From Arthrobacter zhaoxinii (lineage in GTDB: Bacteria > Actinomycetota > Actinomycetes > Actinomycetales > Micrococcaceae), in assembly GCF_025244925.1 (NCBI RefSeq), contig NZ_CP104275.1, positions 806,001 through 870,000 on the forward strand: a stretch of DNA of 64,000 nucleotides. The letters run 5' to 3'. Shown here piece by piece: positions 55,301-62,970 of this stretch (position 1 is its first letter; each line of letters starts with the position of its first letter). A model generated the notes under the pieces. It was not told the origin of the DNA. It did no database searches and was given only the letters and a program-made list of their open reading frames with translations. The position numbers were made by a program, and so were the translations under genes.

Positions 55301-56653
55301 CTAGTCCAGGGCTGCGCCCTTGGTCTCGGGGGCAAACTTAGCCATCCACAGGACGGCCGCAAGAACCAGGACCCCCGCCAGCGCGAAGGACAGCGGCAGC
55401 CCGAGGTACGGCCACAGCACCGACACGAAGATCAGCGGACCGAAGCCGGCGCCGATCCGGGAAACGGTGGATGCCCAGCCGAAACCGCTGCCGCGCAGGT
55501 GGGTGGGGTAGAGCTCCGAGACGTAGGCGTAGAGCACCGGGATGGCCACCTGCACCACAAACCCGTACACCAGCAGCCAGATCGTCGCCGCCAGGGGAAC
55601 ATCCACGACCAGGGCCACCACTACCAGGATGGCGGCGGACAGGGGACCGGTGATCGCCAGGATCCACTTCCGGCCGACTTTTTCCACCAGCAGCGCAGCC
55701 GCAATAACACCCAGCAGGCCGACGGCGGCCATCCCCGACGTGGTCAGGAACGCCCGGTGCTCGGCGAATCCTGCGTCCACGAGGATTTTCGGCATCCACT
55801 GCAGGGCCAGGTAATAGACCAACAGGATGCTCACGAACAGGGACCAGGCCGCGATGGTCGTTTTGGTGCTGAACCGCCAGAGGTCAGCCAGCTGGCTGCC
55901 CATGGTGCCGAGGGACAGCTTCTCGGGCGCCTGCGGTTCGGGGAGCTGCCACTCGGTCTGCGTTCCGCCGGTTCGCCGGACCAGGTCATCGATGACGGCG
56001 GAGGCTTCCGCGGTGCGGCCCTTGCGGACCAGGTACAGCGGCGACTCCGGGACCGACCGCCGCACCCAGAAGACCAGGAAGGCGGGGATCACCATGACCA
56101 GCATGGTGTACCGCCAGTCCCCGAAAGTGCCGATAATGATCGCTGACGTGACACCGCACAGTGCAGCGCCCACCGGCCACCAGCCGTCCATTCCGGTCAG
56201 TACCCGGCCGCGCTGCTTTTTGGGCGTGAACTCACCCACCAGGGCGTAGTCCACGGGAACGCAGCCGCCCAGCCCGAAGCCGGCCATAAAGCGGAAGATG
56301 CAGAACCAGACAATGTCAGGGGAGAAGGCGCCCAGCACCGTGAAGATTGAGAACACCAGAAGGGTGGCTGAAAAAGCCCGTTTCCGGCCGATCGCGTCGG
56401 CAATGGAACCCCAGACAAAGGCGCCGATCGCCATGCCGAGGAGGTTGGCCGTTCCAATCCAGGCGGCCTGAGCCGGAGCCAGGTCCCATTCCTTGGACAG
56501 CAGCGGAATCAGGACACCGTTCAGGGTCACGTCCCAGGCGTCGAACATAAAGCCGAGCCCGCCGATGAGGAAGATTTTGCCCTGGACCTTCCACCGCCAG
56601 GGCAGGTTCTGGACCACCTGGTCTCCGGTGGGCAGGGCGTTGGTAACGGACAT
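55301..56653 (-). CDS. MFS transporter, sugar-porter/SV2-like (niacin or aromatic acid type)
   Basis: 450 residues, 12 transmembrane helices. The signature GSIADAIGRKRAFSATLLVFSIFTVLGAFSPD, GGCVPVDYALVGEFTPKKQRGRVLTGMDGWWPVG and PESPLYLVRKGRTAEASAVID places it in the sugar porter/SV2-like branch that includes the niacin carrier NiaP and 4-hydroxybenzoate carriers. The conserved Asp-Arg motif is present between TM2 and TM3. Convergent with purN, 6 bp apart. Substrate unknown. Confidence 0.87.
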   Translation of the reverse strand: MSVTNALPTGDQVVQNLPWRWKVQGKIFLIGGLGFMFDAWDVTLNGVLIPLLSKEWDLAPAQAAWIGTANLLGMAIGAFVWGSIADAIGRKRAFSATLLVFSIFTVLGAFSPDIVWFCIFRFMAGFGLGGCVPVDYALVGEFTPKKQRGRVLTGMDGWWPVGAALCGVTSAIIIGTFGDWRYTMLVMVIPAFLVFWVRRSVPESPLYLVRKGRTAEASAVIDDLVRRTGGTQTEWQLPEPQAPEKLSLGTMGSQLADLWRFSTKTTIAAWSLFVSILLVYYLALQWMPKILVDAGFAEHRAFLTTSGMAAVGLLGVIAAALLVEKVGRKWILAITGPLSAAILVVVALVVDVPLAATIWLLVYGFVVQVAIPVLYAYVSELYPTHLRGSGFGWASTVSRIGAGFGPLIFVSVLWPYLGLPLSFALAGVLVLAAVLWMAKFAPETKGAALD

Positions 56654-56768
56654 CTGGTTCGTGGCCTTTCAGAGGGGAGGTGCGTGGGTCCGGGGAAACG
56701 ATACCTGCTTGACGTGCTGACCTGTGGATAGCGGGCAGATCGGGTTTGGTGTCCAGGAAAATGAGGCC

Positions 56769-57722
56769 ATGGCTGATCCGCCTGCCCCGCCGTTGCCCGG
56801 CGCCGTCTTCTCCGTTGCGGAGGGCCGGGCCCTCGGCCTGCCGCCCTCGCGGCTGCGCCGGAAGGAATTCGCTGCCGCCGGGTATGGTCTGCGAATAGTG
56901 CGCGGACGGGAATGCTCCCTGGCGGACCAGTTGCGGGCCCTGGCGCCGGAAGCAGGGCACACCGTGGCCAGCCACGTTACCGCCGCCCTTCTCGGGGGAA
57001 TGTGGTTGCCGCTTCACCTTGATACAGCACCACTGCACCTGACCCGCCCGCTGCGGCTAAGCCAGCCGCGGCGGAGGGGCGTGGTCGGACACAATGCCGC
57101 TCTGCAGCAGGGGGATGTGGTCCGTTCGAACGGCTTGCTGGTGACTTCACCCGTTTTTACCTGGACGGACCTGGCTTGCGTTCTGTCGTGTGACGACCTT
57201 GTTGCTGTGGGGGATTCGCTTCTCCGTCGTCAGGATGCGCCGCCCCGCGGCGGTTCCCTGCCATGGCCGGACCCCTTGTGCCAGTCAGCGGAAATACAGG
57301 AAGTAGTCGAGAGACGGACAGGCATTCGGGGAAGGGCCACCGCCGTTGCGGCCTTGGGATTGCTGAGGGCAGGGGTGGACTCCGCACCGGAATCACACCT
57401 CCGGCTCCTGATCCACCATGCCGCTTTGCCGGAGCCGGAAGTAAACCAGTGGATCACCGGACCGGACGGCAGGGTAATCTCCCGCCCGGACCTGCAGTAC
57501 CGCCGGCTGCGGATTGCCCTGGAATACGAGGGTGAGCACCATCTGCTGGATCCGGCCCAGTGGCACCGCGACATCGAACGGGATGACCGTCTGCGCCAGC
57601 TGGGCTGGGTGGTGCTGCGCTTCACCAAACAGCATCTCCGCCCGGAGAACGCACCCGCAACGGAGGAGAAGGTCCGGACGGCCCTTTTGGCCCGAGGCTG
57701 GCAGCCCGGACGGCCAACCTGA
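56769..57722 (+). CDS. DUF559 (Vsr/PD-(D/E)XK-like) domain protein with AbiEi-type N-terminal region
   Basis: 317 residues. The C-terminal DUF559 region SRPDLQYRRLRIALEYEGEHHLLDPAQWHRDIERDDRLRQLGWVVLRFTKQHLRPE contains the RPDL, ALEYEGxxH and DDRLRxLGWxVLRF motifs of the Vsr-like restriction-endonuclease superfamily. The N-terminal part (FSVAEGRALGLPPSRLRRKEFAAAGYGLRIVRGRECSL...HTVASHVTAALL) resembles the winged-helix region of AbiEi-like antitoxins. It therefore could cut or bind DNA; that is inference. ATG 56769 is preferred; GTG 56724 is possible. Three tandem 30-bp repeats begin 42 bp after the stop. Confidence 0.8.
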   Translation: MADPPAPPLPGAVFSVAEGRALGLPPSRLRRKEFAAAGYGLRIVRGRECSLADQLRALAPEAGHTVASHVTAALLGGMWLPLHLDTAPLHLTRPLRLSQPRRRGVVGHNAALQQGDVVRSNGLLVTSPVFTWTDLACVLSCDDLVAVGDSLLRRQDAPPRGGSLPWPDPLCQSAEIQEVVERRTGIRGRATAVAALGLLRAGVDSAPESHLRLLIHHAALPEPEVNQWITGPDGRVISRPDLQYRRLRIALEYEGEHHLLDPAQWHRDIERDDRLRQLGWVVLRFTKQHLRPENAPATEEKVRTALLARGWQPGRPT

Positions 57723-57763
57723 GAATCGATTCCGCAACATTGACCACTTTTTGCCCGAAAAAC

Positions 57764-57853
57764 GGCAATTCGTGCGGACTCGACTGCTGGAACGGTAATT
57801 CGTGCAGACTCGATGACTGGAATGGTAATTCGTGCAGACTCGACGGCGGAAGC
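57764..57853 (+). repeat. Three tandem 30-bp repeats downstream of the DUF559 gene
   Basis: Units at 57764-57793, 57794-57823 and 57824-57853. The first 20 bases are GGTAATTCGTGCAGACTCGA in units 2 and 3; unit 1 has GGCAATTCGTGCGGACTCGA. The remaining 10 bases vary (CTGCTGGAAC, TGACTGGAAT, CGGCGGAAGC). They fill the gap before purH. There is no spacer between units, so this is not a CRISPR array. Confidence 0.9.
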
Positions 57854-57976
57854 GCGCAGTAACGGTCCTGAGACACCTTGTTACCGCGCCCACAGAACCG
57901 GCGGAAGGTGAAGGCATAAACTGCTCATGGGCCGCACGGCCTGCGCGCCGATCATCGACTACATGGAGTGTCAGCT

Positions 57977-59602
57977 GTGACCAATCCCGTCCTCGACCGT
58001 GTTCCTATCCGCCGGGCCCTGATCTCGGTCTACAACAAGACGGGTCTGACGGAACTCGCGCAGGGCCTCGCCTCCGCCGGGGTCAGCATCGTCTCCACCG
58101 GCTCCACCGCCAAGCAGATTGCCGCGGCGGGCATTGCCGTCACCGAGGTTTCGGAAGTGACCGGTTTCTCCGAATGCCTGGATGGACGCGTCAAGACGCT
58201 GCACCCCCGCATCCATGCCGGAATCCTCGCCGACCGCCGCCGCGAAGACCACATTGCCCAGCTGGAGGACATGGAGATTGAACCCTTCGACCTCGTGGTG
58301 GTGAACCTGTATCCCTTCGTGGAGACCGTCCGGTCCGGTGCAGGGCAGGACGACGTGGTGGAGCAGATCGACATCGGCGGCCCGTCCATGGTCCGCGCCG
58401 CCGCGAAGAACCACCCCTCCGTGGCAGTGGTGGTGGATCCCAGCAAGTACTCCGACGTCGTCACCGCGGCGGCCGAAGGCGGGTTCAACCTGGCGGAACG
58501 ACGCCGATTGGCAGCCGAAGCGTTCGCCCACACCGCCGCCTATGACACCGCCGTTGCTACCTGGACCGCGGAGCAGTTCGGCGACGGCACCGAAGAAGGC
58601 ACGAAGTGGCCGGCGTACACCGGGCTCGCCCTGGAACGTGCAGAGGTGCTGCGCTACGGCGAAAACCCGCACCAGGACGCCGCCCTGTATGTGGACAAGA
58701 ATGCCCGCCCCGGCGTCGCCCAGGCCGATCAGCTCCACGGCAAGGCCATGTCCTACAACAACTACGTGGACGCGGACGCCGCCCTGCGCGCCGCCTTCGA
58801 TTTCACCGAACCCGCCGTCGCCGTCGTCAAGCACGCCAATCCGTGCGGCATCGCCGTGGCGTCGCCCGGTGCCGCAGACCCGATCGCCGACGCGCATGCC
58901 AAGGCCCACGCCTGTGATCCGGTCTCGGCGTTCGGCGGGGTTATTGCCGCCAACCGCACGGTGACCGCGGGCATGGCCCGGACCGTGAAGGACATCTTCA
59001 CCGAAGTGGTGATCGCCCCCGACTTCGAGCCGGAGGCGGTGGAGATCCTCTCGGCGAAGAAGAACATCCGCCTGCTGACGCTGCCGGACGGCTACGGACG
59101 CAGCGAAGCAGAGTTCCGGCAGGTGTCCGGCGGTGTACTGCTCCAGAAGGCGGACCGGCTGCAGGCCGAGGGCGATGACCCGGCAAACTGGACCCTCGCA
59201 GCCGGGGAAGCCGCCGACGACGCGACGCTGGCCGACCTGGCCTTCGCCTGGTCCGCCGTGCGCGCGGCTAAGTCCAACGCGATCCTGCTCGCGAAGGACG
59301 GCGCCTCCGTGGGTGTGGGGATGGGACAGGTGAACCGGGTGGATTCCTGCCGGCTCGCCGTCGAACGTGCCAACACCCTCGGCGGCGAAGGCGAGGGCGA
59401 CGGCGGGGAGCGGGCCCGCGGCTCGGTGGCAGCCTCCGACGCCTTCTTCCCGTTCGCGGACGGCCTGCAGATCCTCATCGACGCCGGCGTCCGCGCCGTC
59501 GTCCAGCCCGGCGGATCCATCCGGGACAACGAAGTGATCGAGGCGGCAGTCGCCGCCGGAATCACCATGTACTTCACCGGAGCCCGCCACTTCTTCCACT
59601 AA
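57977..59602 (+). CDS. purH: Bifunctional AICAR transformylase/IMP cyclohydrolase PurH
   Basis: 541 residues. N-terminal IMP cyclohydrolase ([48 protein letters not shown]) and C-terminal AICAR formyltransferase with the catalytic Lys-His in [32 protein letters not shown] and [12 protein letters not shown]. It carries out the last two steps of IMP synthesis. The insert [21 protein letters not shown] contains a short acidic loop. Start GTG 57977 with GGAG 8 nt upstream; GTG 57968 is alternative. Confidence 0.96.
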   Translation: MTNPVLDRVPIRRALISVYNKTGLTELAQGLASAGVSIVSTGSTAKQIAAAGIAVTEVSEVTGFSECLDGRVKTLHPRIHAGILADRRREDHIAQLEDMEIEPFDLVVVNLYPFVETVRSGAGQDDVVEQIDIGGPSMVRAAAKNHPSVAVVVDPSKYSDVVTAAAEGGFNLAERRRLAAEAFAHTAAYDTAVATWTAEQFGDGTEEGTKWPAYTGLALERAEVLRYGENPHQDAALYVDKNARPGVAQADQLHGKAMSYNNYVDADAALRAAFDFTEPAVAVVKHANPCGIAVASPGAADPIADAHAKAHACDPVSAFGGVIAANRTVTAGMARTVKDIFTEVVIAPDFEPEAVEILSAKKNIRLLTLPDGYGRSEAEFRQVSGGVLLQKADRLQAEGDDPANWTLAAGEAADDATLADLAFAWSAVRAAKSNAILLAKDGASVGVGMGQVNRVDSCRLAVERANTLGGEGEGDGGERARGSVAASDAFFPFADGLQILIDAGVRAVVQPGGSIRDNEVIEAAVAAGITMYFTGARHFFH

Positions 59603-59616
59603 AACAGGGCCCGGAC

Positions 59617-59652
59617 CAGGGGCGGCGCAGGTAATGCGCCGCCCCTGCTGTT
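59617..59652 (+). terminator. Terminator after purH
   Basis: 13-bp stem 59617-59629 / 59635-59647 (CAGGGGCGGCGCA and complement), GGTAA loop, then CTGTTT. Confidence 0.82.
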
Positions 59653-59764
59653 TAGGGCGCGGATAGTGGGCTGTGGCATAGTTGGACACAAATAAAAGCC
59701 AAAAAGACGGGTTCCGTCATGCCACCAGACATGCTCCGGTCCCACCAACACACAAGGAGATCGT

Positions 59765-61000
59765 GTGGCTGAGAAAATTAAGGTTGTGGGCTCTGTAGTA
59801 GAGCTCGACGGCGACGAGATGACGCGCATCATCTGGCAGTTCATCAAGGATCGCCTGATCAACCCGTACCTGGACGTCGACCTGAAGTACTACGACCTCT
59901 CCATCCAGAACCGCGATGCGACCGATGACCAGGTCACCATCGACGCCGCCAACGCCATCAAGGAACACGGCGTAGGCGTCAAGTGCGCCACGATCACCCC
60001 CGACGAAGCACGCGTCGAGGAATTCGGCCTGAAGAAGATGTGGGTTTCGCCCAACGGAACCATCCGCAACATCCTGGGCGGCGTGGTCTTCCGCGAGCCG
60101 ATCATCATCTCCAACATCCCGCGCCTGGTCCCGGGCTGGAACAAGCCGATCATCATCGGCCGCCACGCCCACGGCGACCAGTACAAGGCCACGAACTTCA
60201 AGGTTCCCGGTGCCGGTACCCTGACGCTGACCTACACGCCGGCCGACGGCAGCGAAGAAATCAAGCAGCAGGTTGTTACGTACAACGAAGATGGCGGCGT
60301 CGCCATGGGTATGTACAACTTCAACGATTCCATCAAGGACTTCGCGCGCGCTTCCTTCGCCTACGGCCTGCAGCGCAACTACCCGGTGTACCTCTCCACC
60401 AAGAACACGATCCTGAAGGCCTACGACGGCCAGTTCAAGGACCTGTTCCAGGAAGTCTTCGACGCCGAGTTCAAGGACCAGTTCGAAGCAGCCGGCCTCA
60501 CCTACGAGCACCGCCTGATCGATGACATGGTTGCCTCCGCGATGAAGTGGGAAGGCGGCTACGTCTGGGCCTGCAAGAACTACGACGGCGACGTCCAGTC
60601 CGACACGGTGGCCCAGGGCTTCGGCTCGCTCGGCCTGATGACCTCCGTGCTGATGACCCCGGACGGCCAGACCGTCGAGGCCGAAGCAGCCCACGGCACG
60701 GTCACGCGGCACTACCGCCAGCACCAGCAGGGCAAGCCCACCTCCACGAACCCGATCGCTTCGATCTTCGCGTGGACCCGCGGCCTGATGCACCGCGGCA
60801 AGCTGGACAACACCCCCGAGGTCATTAACTTCGCCGAGACCCTTGAAGACGTTGTCATCAAGACGGTCGAATCCGGCAAGATGACCAAGGACCTGGCACT
60901 GCTGGTCGGCCCGGACCAGGCCTACCTGACCACGGAAGAGTTCCTCGCCGCACTGGACGAGAACCTCAAGGCCCGTCTGGGCGCCGAGGTTGCAGCCTAA
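59765..61000 (+). CDS. icd: Isocitrate dehydrogenase, NADP-dependent, eukaryotic-type dimer
   Basis: 411 residues, homodimeric type: [92 protein letters not shown]. Substrate residues in SPNGTIRN and the NADP-preferring helix are present. It oxidises isocitrate to 2-oxoglutarate in the TCA cycle. GTG 59765 has AAGGAGA about 5 nt upstream. It ends at a long hairpin terminator. Confidence 0.96.
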   Translation: MAEKIKVVGSVVELDGDEMTRIIWQFIKDRLINPYLDVDLKYYDLSIQNRDATDDQVTIDAANAIKEHGVGVKCATITPDEARVEEFGLKKMWVSPNGTIRNILGGVVFREPIIISNIPRLVPGWNKPIIIGRHAHGDQYKATNFKVPGAGTLTLTYTPADGSEEIKQQVVTYNEDGGVAMGMYNFNDSIKDFARASFAYGLQRNYPVYLSTKNTILKAYDGQFKDLFQEVFDAEFKDQFEAAGLTYEHRLIDDMVASAMKWEGGYVWACKNYDGDVQSDTVAQGFGSLGLMTSVLMTPDGQTVEAEAAHGTVTRHYRQHQQGKPTSTNPIASIFAWTRGLMHRGKLDNTPEVINFAETLEDVVIKTVESGKMTKDLALLVGPDQAYLTTEEFLAALDENLKARLGAEVAA

Positions 61001-61014
61001 GCTTTACTGCACGC

Positions 61015-61064
61015 ACGACGACGGCGCGCCGCCCCTTCCCGGGGCGGCGCGCCGTCGTCGTTTT
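61015..61064 (+). terminator. Long terminator after icd
   Basis: 21-bp perfect stem 61015-61035 / 61041-61061, 5-nt loop, T-run at 61061-61064. Confidence 0.92.
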
Positions 61065-61127
61065 CCACCTTATTAAGCACACGCGTAACAACTAGCGCAG
61101 CCGGACCCGCGGTGCCACCATGTGGGG

Positions 61128-62090
61128 ATGTCGAACTCCACCAAAGCGCAGCCCGCCGCGAAGACGGCCGAAGAGCGAAGCGCCCGCATAGCGGTGACCG
61201 TATTTCCGCTGCTGATTGTCGCCGGGGGAGCGGTGGCCCTGTTCTTCCCGCAGCCCTTCACCGGCCTGTCCGGATACATCAACCCCGGCCTCATGCTCAT
61301 CATGTTCGGTATGGGCCTCACCCTGACCCTGCCGGACTTCGCGTTGGTGATCCGGCAGCCGCTGCCCGTCCTGCTGGGGGTCGTGGCGCAGTACATGATC
61401 ATGCCGCTGCTGGGCTTCGGGATTGCCTGGGCGCTTCAGCTGAGCCCTGAACTCGCAGCCGGCGTGATCCTGGTCGGCTGCGCGCCCGGGGGCACGGCGT
61501 CGAACGTAGTCACCTACCTGGCGCGCGGCAACGTGGCCCTCTCGGTCGCGATGACGTCGGTTTCCACGCTCCTGGCGCCCCTGCTGACCCCGCTGCTCGC
61601 CCTGTGGCTGGCCGGCCGGTACATGGCAGTCGACGCCGGGTCCATGGCCTGGTCCATTGTGCAGATCGTTCTCATTCCGGTGGTCCTGGGGCTGGTTATC
61701 CGCTCCCTGGTGCCGCGGCTGGTGGACCGGGTCCTGCCGGTCCTGCCCTGGATCTCGGTTGTGGCCATCACGTTCGTGGTCATTGCCGTGGTGTCGGGAA
61801 GCGCCGAGGCCATCTTCACCGCCGGCTGGCTGATCCTGCTGGCAGTGGTGCTGCACAACGGTCTCGGCTTGGGGCTGGGCTACGGTGCCGCGAAGCTGTT
61901 CCGCCAGCCGATAGCCTCACGGCGGACGATGGCGATTGAGGTAGGTATGCAGAACTCCGGACTGGCAGCGGGACTGGCCAAGCAGTACTTTGCCCCGGAA
62001 GCGGCCCTGCCAGCAGCGGTCTTTTCGATCTGGCACAACGTCTCGGGCGCTTTGATGGCGGCCATCTGGCAGCGCAGGCCCTCCTCCTGA
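61128..62090 (+). CDS. Bile acid:sodium symporter (BASS) family protein
   Basis: 320 residues with about ten transmembrane helices: LMLIMFGMGLTLTLPDFALVI, GCAPGGTASNVVTYLARGNVALSVAMTSVSTLLAPLLTPLLALWL and EVGMQNSGLAAGLAKQYFAPEAALPAAVFSIWHNVSG, the BASS sodium-site motifs. It resembles pantothenate or organic anion carriers rather than true bile-acid ones. ATG 61128 preferred; GTG 61122 is in frame. Confidence 0.92.
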   Translation: MSNSTKAQPAAKTAEERSARIAVTVFPLLIVAGGAVALFFPQPFTGLSGYINPGLMLIMFGMGLTLTLPDFALVIRQPLPVLLGVVAQYMIMPLLGFGIAWALQLSPELAAGVILVGCAPGGTASNVVTYLARGNVALSVAMTSVSTLLAPLLTPLLALWLAGRYMAVDAGSMAWSIVQIVLIPVVLGLVIRSLVPRLVDRVLPVLPWISVVAITFVVIAVVSGSAEAIFTAGWLILLAVVLHNGLGLGLGYGAAKLFRQPIASRRTMAIEVGMQNSGLAAGLAKQYFAPEAALPAAVFSIWHNVSGALMAAIWQRRPSS

Positions 62091-62118
62091 GAGCAGGTTC
62101 TCCCGGTGACGCCCGTCC

Positions 62119-62172
62119 CTGGAACCACTGCGGGCCCCGGACGATAGCGTCCGGGGCCCGCAGTGGTTCCAG
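62119..62172. terminator. 25-bp perfect hairpin between BASS and hsp20 genes
   Basis: Stem 62119-62143 / 62148-62172 with ATAG loop, lying between two convergent genes. No T-run on either side. Probably a bidirectional terminator or mRNA end stabiliser. Confidence 0.75.
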
Positions 62173-62186
62173 TGTGAGGGGGAGTG

Positions 62187-62786
62187 CTAGATGCCCGCTC
62201 CCTTGTCGCCGGAAGAGGAGGGCCCGCCGGACCCGCCGGACGAACCCGATCCGGATGAACTTGAAACCCCGGAACCCGATGAGCCAGGCGAACCCGATGA
62301 GCCCGACGAACCCGAGCTGCCGCTGCTCGAGGAGGAGACGGAGGCAGGCTCCGACGTCGACTGGCCGGAGATGGTGGAGCCGTCCTTGTAAGCAGCGGCA
62401 ACCTCGATCTTGCGCGGCTTCGAGCGTTCGCTCACCGGGATGAACACGCTCAGCACACCGTTCTCGTACTTGGCGGAAATGGACTCAATATCAATGCCCT
62501 GGCCGAGGTTCAGCTGCCGCAGGAAACTTCCGCTTTCCCGTTCGCGGGTCAGCCAGGTTGCGCCCTCGGTCGTGTGGATGGTCCGCTCGGCCCGGATCGT
62601 CAGCAGCTGGCCGTCAACGTCCACATCCACCGAGCCCGGGTCGATGCCCGGCAGATCCGCGTTAAGGATGTAGTGGTCGCCTTCCCGGTACAGGTCGATC
62701 GGCATCAGGCGCAGCCGCTGCCGGGGATCCAGCAGGGCACCGGCAACCCGGTCGAGCTCTCGGAATGGATCAAACTTCATCGCCAT
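62187..62786 (-). CDS. Hsp20/alpha-crystallin small heat-shock protein with Ser/Gly tail
   Basis: 199 residues from ATG 62786, which has AGGAG 9 nt upstream. Short N-terminus (FDPFRELDRVAGALLDP), alpha-crystallin domain (about 25-125: LMPIDLYREGDHYILNADLPGIDPGSVDVDVDGQLLTIRAER, RQLNLGQGIDIESISAKYENGVLSVFIPVSERSKPRKIEV) with the GVLSVFIP motif, then a 65-residue tail made almost only of Ser, Gly and Pro. It binds unfolding proteins. Control by HAIR and CIRCE sites upstream is likely. The tail is much longer than usual. Confidence 0.92.
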   Translation of the reverse strand: MAMKFDPFRELDRVAGALLDPRQRLRLMPIDLYREGDHYILNADLPGIDPGSVDVDVDGQLLTIRAERTIHTTEGATWLTRERESGSFLRQLNLGQGIDIESISAKYENGVLSVFIPVSERSKPRKIEVAAAYKDGSTISGQSTSEPASVSSSSSGSSGSSGSSGSPGSSGSGVSSSSGSGSSGGSGGPSSSGDKGAGI

Positions 62787-62856
62787 TGTCATCAACTCCT
62801 CTTGCGCCGGCGCCCGGCGGGGCACCGGCGATTGGAATACCGTTGTTGGAAAAGGG

Positions 62857-62886
62857 TCGATAAAGGTTGAGTCGTCTCGACTCAAC
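62857..62886 (-). promoter_or_regulatory. HAIR element (HspR site) overlapping the hsp20 promoter
   Basis: Perfect inverted repeat GTTGAGT-CGTCTCG-ACTCAAC at 62866-62886, matching the HspR consensus CTTGAGT-N7-ACTCAAG in all but the outer base. On the minus strand the first arm TTGAGT (62885-62880) is also a -35 box, 17 bp from TATCGA (62862-62857). HspR bound here would block the promoter. Confidence 0.8.
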
Positions 62887-62899
62887 GATGCATTTCACG

Positions 62900-62926
62900 C
62901 TAGCACTCGCCGGTTTTGAGTGCTAG
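62900..62926. promoter_or_regulatory. CIRCE element (HrcA site) upstream of hsp20
   Basis: CTAGCACTC-N9-GAGTGCTAG: a perfect 9-bp inverted repeat with the 9-bp spacer of CIRCE (TTAGCACTC-N9-GAGTGCTAA), differing only in the outermost base of each arm. It lies 14 bp upstream of the HAIR site. Confidence 0.9.
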
Positions 62927-62970
62927 GCCACAGCTGAGGTTTTTACTCCTCCGCGACGGTTTTTGCCCCG

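Noticed and set aside
57764..57853. CRISPR array
   Set aside because: Units are contiguous 30-mers without spacers and no cas genes are present.
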